Positions 13,176 to 16,516 of a stretch of 16,516 bases of DNA are shown piece after piece (position 1 is the first letter of the stretch; the number at the start of each line of letters is the position of its first letter). The position numbers and the translations under genes were made by a program. Below the pieces are notes generated by a model. That model searched no databases and had not been told where the DNA came from. It saw only the letters and a program-made list of their open reading frames with translations. The DNA lies in assembly GCA_041746415.1 (NCBI GenBank), contig JBGTHB010000049.1, forward strand, positions 1-16,516, written 5' to 3'. The DNA is from JBGTHB01 sp041746415 (lineage in GTDB: Bacteria; Pseudomonadota; Gammaproteobacteria; Coxiellales; Coxiellaceae).

Positions 13176-14476
13176 CATCAAGTTGGACTAGATCATTGCG
13201 TGCGTGGACAGTTATTTTAATTGCTTCAACGTTTTTCTTTTTTGAATTCATTCAAATGAATATGTTGAACTCCATTAGTGCCTCGCTGATGGAAGCACTA
13301 AAAATTGATGCAACACAACTCTCTGACATGTCTTCCTATTATTTTTATGCTAACGTGATTTTTTTATTTTTTGCCGGTGTGTTGTTAGATCGTTATTCAA
13401 TTAAAAGAGTGATCTTGATTGCATTATTGGTTTGCATCGCTGGCATTGTTGGTTTTTCTTTGGCGCAAACTTATTGGACGGCGGTGTTGTTTCGCTTTTT
13501 TACAGGGATAGGCAGCGCGTTTTGTTTTTTAAGTGTTATTCGATTAGCAACGCGCTGGTTTCATGACAAACATTTAGCGCTCGTCACGTCAGTAATTGTT
13601 GCTATGGCCATGGCTGGCGGTATTTTCGCGCAAACCCCATTTGAATTATTATCGCAACATTTAACGTGGCGTCATGCTTTGATCGTTGATGCCGCGTTAG
13701 GTGTGGTGGTGTTTATTGTGATTGCGTTATTTGTGAAAGATTATCCACCGGGCGTGGCGAAAGCAGTGGCATTGGAACACAAAGAGTTGCAGGTATTAGG
13801 TTATTGGCAAAGTTTAAAAATGGCTTTTTTACGTTTACAAAATTGGTTAGGTGGCATTTATACCGCCCTGATGAATTTACCCTTGTCTATATTGGGTGGC
13901 TTGTGGGGTGTGTTGTATTTACAAAAAGTACATCATTTATCGCACTTGGAGGCTGACAATGTGAGCATCATGTTGTTTGCTGGCACCATTATTGGCGGAC
14001 CCGTGTTTGGTTGGTTCTCCGATAAAATAGCCAATCGGCGCCAGCCCATGTTGATTGGTGCGGTGATTTCGTTTTTTTTAATATTAGTAATAATAAACTC
14101 GGTTAGTTTGTCTTACTTTGAATTAGCAGCAGTATTTTTGTTGCTGGGTATCACCACCAGTTCGCAAATCATTGGCTATCCCATTGTGGCTGAAGGCAGC
14201 TTACCCGTTATTATTGCGATGTCAGTCAGTGTGGTGAATATAACAGTGGAAGGTGCGCAAGGTGTGTTTCAACCTTTTTTTGGCCGCTTAATGGATTTGG
14301 AGGCCCACCATACGGCGCATTCTTTAAGTTGGGTTTATGCAGCAAAAGATTTTCATTGGGCGATGTGGTTGTTTCCAGCAGGTTTTGTTATTGCCTTTTT
14401 TTCGGTGTTGGCAATGCGAGAAACCCATGCTAAACAACGCGAAGATCACATCCAGATTCCGGCGCAGCAACAATAA
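13172..14476 (+). CDS. MFS transporter, Pht-like (second of tandem pair)
   Basis: The start chosen is the ATG at 13172, whose ATGA overlaps the stop codon of the upstream MFS gene, giving 434 residues. The in-frame ATG at 13148 would add eight residues inside the upstream gene and is less likely. The protein is a clear paralogue of its neighbour: FFFFEFIQMNMLNSISASLM, SSYYFYANVIFLFFAGVLLDR, ATRWFHDKHLALVTS and GGIFAQTPFELL line up with the first copy, and motif A-like GWFSDKIANRRQP lies in the second half. The pair probably arose by tandem duplication and then diverged, perhaps to give two substrates. The C-terminus is a hydrophilic tail. It is followed after 2 nt by the transglycosylase-like gene. 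Confidence 0.85.
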   Translation: MTSSWTRSLRAWTVILIASTFFFFEFIQMNMLNSISASLMEALKIDATQLSDMSSYYFYANVIFLFFAGVLLDRYSIKRVILIALLVCIAGIVGFSLAQTYWTAVLFRFFTGIGSAFCFLSVIRLATRWFHDKHLALVTSVIVAMAMAGGIFAQTPFELLSQHLTWRHALIVDAALGVVVFIVIALFVKDYPPGVAKAVALEHKELQVLGYWQSLKMAFLRLQNWLGGIYTALMNLPLSILGGLWGVLYLQKVHHLSHLEADNVSIMLFAGTIIGGPVFGWFSDKIANRRQPMLIGAVISFFLILVIINSVSLSYFELAAVFLLLGITTSSQIIGYPIVAEGSLPVIIAMSVSVVNITVEGAQGVFQPFFGRLMDLEAHHTAHSLSWVYAAKDFHWAMWLFPAGFVIAFFSVLAMRETHAKQREDHIQIPAQQQ

Positions 14477-14478
14477 TA

Positions 14479-15057
14479 ATGATTCGTTACATTTTATTTT
14501 TTTTAATTCTTTTTAGTGTTAACGCTCAAGCGTTAAATGTCTGCACGATTTTAAAAAAACATCCGCAGTGGTATTGGGCCGCTACCCACACGCAACATAA
14601 ATGGGGCGTGCCTGTGAGTGTGCAATTGGCGATTATGCAACAAGAGTCCGATTTTTTTTCTGATGCCATGCCTAAAGCAGTAAGATTATTTGGCGTTGCG
14701 TTATGGCATCAATCAACAGCAACAGGTTTTTCACAAGCGCTAGATGATACCTGGCATCGTTATATTAAGTCGACACACAAAATCAGTGCTAATCGTCGTG
14801 ACTTTGCCGATGCCAGTGATTTTATTGGTTGGTATCTCAATTTAATTCATCATAATCTGGGCGTGGCCAAAACAGATGCCTATCATCTTTATTTAGCGTA
14901 CCACGAAGGTATGGGCGGCTATCATGCCAAAACGTATTTGCGTAAACCCTGGTTAATGCAAGTGGCACGACGTGTGAGTCATCGCGCTCAATTAAATCAT
15001 CAACAATTAATTCGTTGTGAAAAAACCTTAGCGCGTAAACCGTGGTGGCGGATTTAG
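14479..15057 (+). CDS. Lytic transglycosylase-like (SLT domain) periplasmic protein
   Basis: 192 residues with a signal peptide (about 1-18, cleavage after AQA) and an SLT/goose-lysozyme-like domain: VQLAIMQQESDF carries the likely catalytic Glu56. GVALWHQSTATGFSQALDDTWHRY corresponds to the family's Gly-x-x-Gln segment, here ATGFSQA, and YLAYHEGMGGY is the conserved tyrosine-glycine block near the end. It would cleave peptidoglycan glycan strands in the periplasm. It is a stand-alone small enzyme without a cell-wall-binding domain. It starts 2 nt after MFS2 with no ribosome site, so it is coupled to that operon. Its last six codons (K-P-W-W-R-I) and stop lie in a direct repeat that recurs at 16388-16407. 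Confidence 0.8.
   Translation: MIRYILFFLILFSVNAQALNVCTILKKHPQWYWAATHTQHKWGVPVSVQLAIMQQESDFFSDAMPKAVRLFGVALWHQSTATGFSQALDDTWHRYIKSTHKISANRRDFADASDFIGWYLNLIHHNLGVAKTDAYHLYLAYHEGMGGYHAKTYLRKPWLMQVARRVSHRAQLNHQQLIRCEKTLARKPWWRI
15037..15056. repeat. Left 20-bp direct repeat, at the 3' end of the transglycosylase gene
   Basis: A perfect 20-bp match to 16388-16407, beginning AAACCGTGG and ending GGATTTA. It encodes the last residues K-P-W-W-R-I and the first two bases of the stop codon of the transglycosylase gene. On the other strand it supplies the TAA stop of the nuclease gene. Confidence 0.95.
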
Positions 15058-16139
15058 CACTGGTCGCTTGTCAGAGATTTTTTCAAGAGATTTTCTTTTG
15101 CTACAGCAATAGCTTTACGTAAATGCGACTTCAGCACTTCTTTGGGTGGCAACTCTGTTAAATACTGAGCAACGTGGATGCCTGTTTTATCCATTTCCAA
15201 ATATTCAATATCGTCATGATCCTTTCCAGCACATAGTATAATGCCCATTGGGCGGTCTTCATAATTGAAACGTTCATTTTTATCCAGCCAGTTTAGATAC
15301 CATTCCATTTGCCCTTTATAAGCAGGATCAAAGTCTCCTAGTTTTAAGTCTATTGCTATGAGTCGGCGCAAACGTCGATTGAAGAATAACAAATCTAGAT
15401 AGCGATCTTTTTTTCCTGTGCTCATACGTTTTTGTCGGGCGACAAAACAAAAATCAGTGCCAAGTTCCTGCAAGAAGTCAGTGATATTACTCAAAAGCAG
15501 GCTTTCTAGTTCTTCTTCTGATTCATAGGCGTGAGCGCCAATAAAATCTAAAAAATAAGGCTCTTTAAAGGTAAGTTCTGGCGTCATTACATCATGATTC
15601 TTTAATTTATTTAGTTGGCACTCTATCACTGATTCTGGCTTTTTACTTAAAGCAGTTCGTTCATATAGCATACCATTGAGCTGTTTCTGTAATGTTCGAA
15701 CACTCCAATGCTGCACTCGACACATTTCAGCATAAAAATCGCGTTTTAGGTCATCGTCAATAGAGCAAATGATGACTAAATGAGACCAGGACAATTGTCT
15801 CGACAGTGTAGAGACAATTGTTTGATTAGGAAACTGCTTGGCGAACTTGATCATTCTAAATAGATTGGGACGGCTATAGCCTCTGCCAAAGGCCAAAGTC
15901 AGCTCTTTAGCCAGAGAAGTTACAATGGTCTCACCATATTCAGCACGCTCAGTTTTTAAAATTTCTTTATCAATACGCTTGCCAATGAGCCAACACAGCA
16001 ATGCCTGTGTAGAATTATATTCGTGAGCAACATGCCGCCTTGCATCACTAATTAAATTGGCTATATCCTTGAACAAAGTTGAGGAAATACCTTTAGTGAT
16101 TTTTGACATGCGTTGATCGACTGATGTTTTGCTGTTCAT
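15054..16139 (-). CDS. YhcG/DUF1016 family PDDEXK nuclease
   Basis: A 361-residue protein with two domains. The N-terminal DUF1016 helical domain (about 20-165) shows LCWLIGKRI, AEYGETIVTSLAKEL, GRGYSRPNLFRMIKFAKQF and LSWSHLVIICSI. A C-terminal PDDEXK nuclease domain has ELGTDFCFVARQKR, YLDLLFFNRRLRRLIAIDLKLGDF with Asp249 and the D-x-K motif Asp264/Lys266, then GQMEWYLNWLDK and PMGIILCAG. All nuclease residues appear intact. The family is related to Holliday-junction/restriction-type nucleases and is often found in accessory and defence regions; its substrate is unknown. GAAGGA about 8 nt before the ATG supports the start. It is convergent with the transglycosylase gene, overlaps it by 4 nt, and sits between perfect direct repeats. 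Confidence 0.92.
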   Translation of the reverse strand: MNSKTSVDQRMSKITKGISSTLFKDIANLISDARRHVAHEYNSTQALLCWLIGKRIDKEILKTERAEYGETIVTSLAKELTLAFGRGYSRPNLFRMIKFAKQFPNQTIVSTLSRQLSWSHLVIICSIDDDLKRDFYAEMCRVQHWSVRTLQKQLNGMLYERTALSKKPESVIECQLNKLKNHDVMTPELTFKEPYFLDFIGAHAYESEEELESLLLSNITDFLQELGTDFCFVARQKRMSTGKKDRYLDLLFFNRRLRRLIAIDLKLGDFDPAYKGQMEWYLNWLDKNERFNYEDRPMGIILCAGKDHDDIEYLEMDKTGIHVAQYLTELPPKEVLKSHLRKAIAVAKENLLKKSLTSDQC

Positions 16140-16153
16140 TTAATTTTCCTTCA

Positions 16154-16183
16154 AAAGTTCCTAATAGATAGAGTCGGAACTTT
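16154..16183 (-). promoter_or_regulatory. Inverted repeat in the nuclease gene leader
   Basis: AAAGTTCC (16154-16161) and GGAACTTT (16176-16183) form a perfect 8-bp dyad with a 14-nt spacer, about 15-44 nt upstream of the nuclease start codon and adjoining its ribosome site. It may be an operator or a leader hairpin. The rest of the 247-nt stretch from 16140 to 16387 is AT-rich, with a weak CTATAC/GTATAG dyad near 16265-16300 and no gene I can support. Confidence 0.5.
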
Positions 16184-16387
16184 ATTCTTTGATTGTGCGC
16201 AAATCGCATGTAACTGGGGTTGATAGTAAATGAAAACTAATAAGATGATAACTGTATTAGTTAACTATACCCCTCACACTTTGTGTTGCGATGTATAGGG
16301 AATTTCCATTATAAAAAATAGCGGTGAAATTGAGTGCAGTGAAGTGAGAGAGGTAAGCAAATATGAATATTAATAGTAAAATGACAA

Positions 16388-16407
16388 AAACCGTGGTGGC
16401 GGATTTA
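16388..16407. repeat. Right 20-bp direct repeat
   Basis: Identical to 15037-15056. Read in the transglycosylase frame it gives K-P-W-W-R-I followed by TAA at 16406-16408, the presumed original end of that gene. Confidence 0.95.
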
Positions 16408-16426
16408 ATATAGATTGTTTTGAGAA

Positions 16427-16516
16427 TTATCCAAAAGCTGCTTTTGGAGGGACGCTCGCTTTGAGTTGTTTTACTACCGCTTTTATTGCGGCTTGCCCTA
16501 AAAGTTTTTTTGCGAT
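16427..16516 (-). CDS. C-terminal end of a leftward gene cut by the window edge
   Basis: An open frame enters from the right edge and stops with TAA at 16427. The 29 visible residues are Lys/Ala rich (IAKKLLGQAAIKAVVKQLKA, then SVPPKAAFG). They look like an amphipathic helix followed by a short tail. I do not recognise the product. Support comes from the open frame, the protein-like composition, and its place just beyond the proposed ancestral end of the transglycosylase gene. A non-coding reading cannot be excluded with so little sequence. The last codons can form the hairpin CCAAAAG-CTG-CTTTTGG (16431-16447). Confidence 0.4.
   Translation of the reverse strand: MAKKLLGQAAIKAVVKQLKASVPPKAAFG

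Larger units (their letters stand above)
15057..16407. mobile_element. Putative 1.35-kb inserted cassette carrying one nuclease gene
   Basis: The segment from just after the left repeat through the right repeat (1351 bp) holds the YhcG-like nuclease and about 250 nt of non-coding DNA upstream of it. Deleting it would rejoin the transglycosylase gene to a TAA stop and leave it about 18 nt from the 3' end of a convergent gene, a natural ancestral arrangement. No integrase, transposase or terminal inverted repeat is present, so movement would depend on an enzyme supplied in trans or on recombination between short repeats. Confidence 0.6.

Noticed and set aside
16363..16413. 17-codon frame starting ATGAATATT with a GAGGTAAG-like site before it
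   Set aside because: It is very short and crosses the right direct repeat in a different frame from the transglycosylase tail. It may be a chance frame or the scar of a disrupted gene, and is not supportable as a gene.

Overview
The window looks like chromosome of a gammaproteobacterium of Legionellales type (Legionella/Coxiella relatives). The evidence is moderate to low GC (about 40% by eye), a trxA-rho pair, a hemC-hemD-hemX-hemY cluster, a possible EirA-type periplasmic protein, and two tandem MFS carriers that resemble the Legionella Pht transporters beside a thymidine kinase gene. The assignment rests on gene content and remembered family motifs, with no database search.

Layout. Positions 1-344 hold a thioredoxin gene whose extreme 5' end is identical to an internal piece of rho. 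Rho follows (572-1828) behind a 227-nt leader containing a palindromic repeat and a hairpin. After a 314-nt AT-rich gap with a good promoter candidate come three small envelope genes: a DUF883/ElaB-YqjD-like membrane-anchored protein, a two-helix membrane protein and a lipoprotein. A PerM/AI-2E family permease (3305-4369) converges with a Bcr/CflA-like MFS gene. That gene is the last member of a leftward run hemC-hemD-hemX-hemY-MFS (9353 down to 4375), which covers two early tetrapyrrole steps plus the usual membrane partners. Upstream lie a nested palindromic repeat and a leftward pair, a secreted protein followed by a PlsC/YihG-like acyltransferase. To the right, a rightward block runs tdk, hairpin-rich spacer, MFS1, MFS2, lytic transglycosylase-like protein. 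The tdk-MFS part reads as a probable nucleoside (thymidine) uptake and salvage locus.

The right end (15037-16407) carries a YhcG/DUF1016 PDDEXK nuclease gene bounded by perfect 20-bp direct repeats. The left repeat is the 3' end of the transglycosylase gene. The right repeat would restore the same C-terminus and a stop codon, about 18 nt before the 3' end of another, partly visible leftward gene. The simplest reading is a one-gene cassette of about 1.35 kb inserted at the 3' end of a host gene.

The main points for a second look are this nuclease cassette, the 39-bp trxA/rho identity (biological duplication or assembly chimera), a 35-nt promoter-like module shared by hemX and MFS1, and a palindromic repeat family with one nested copy. 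I see no tRNA, rRNA, CRISPR array, complete IS element or origin.
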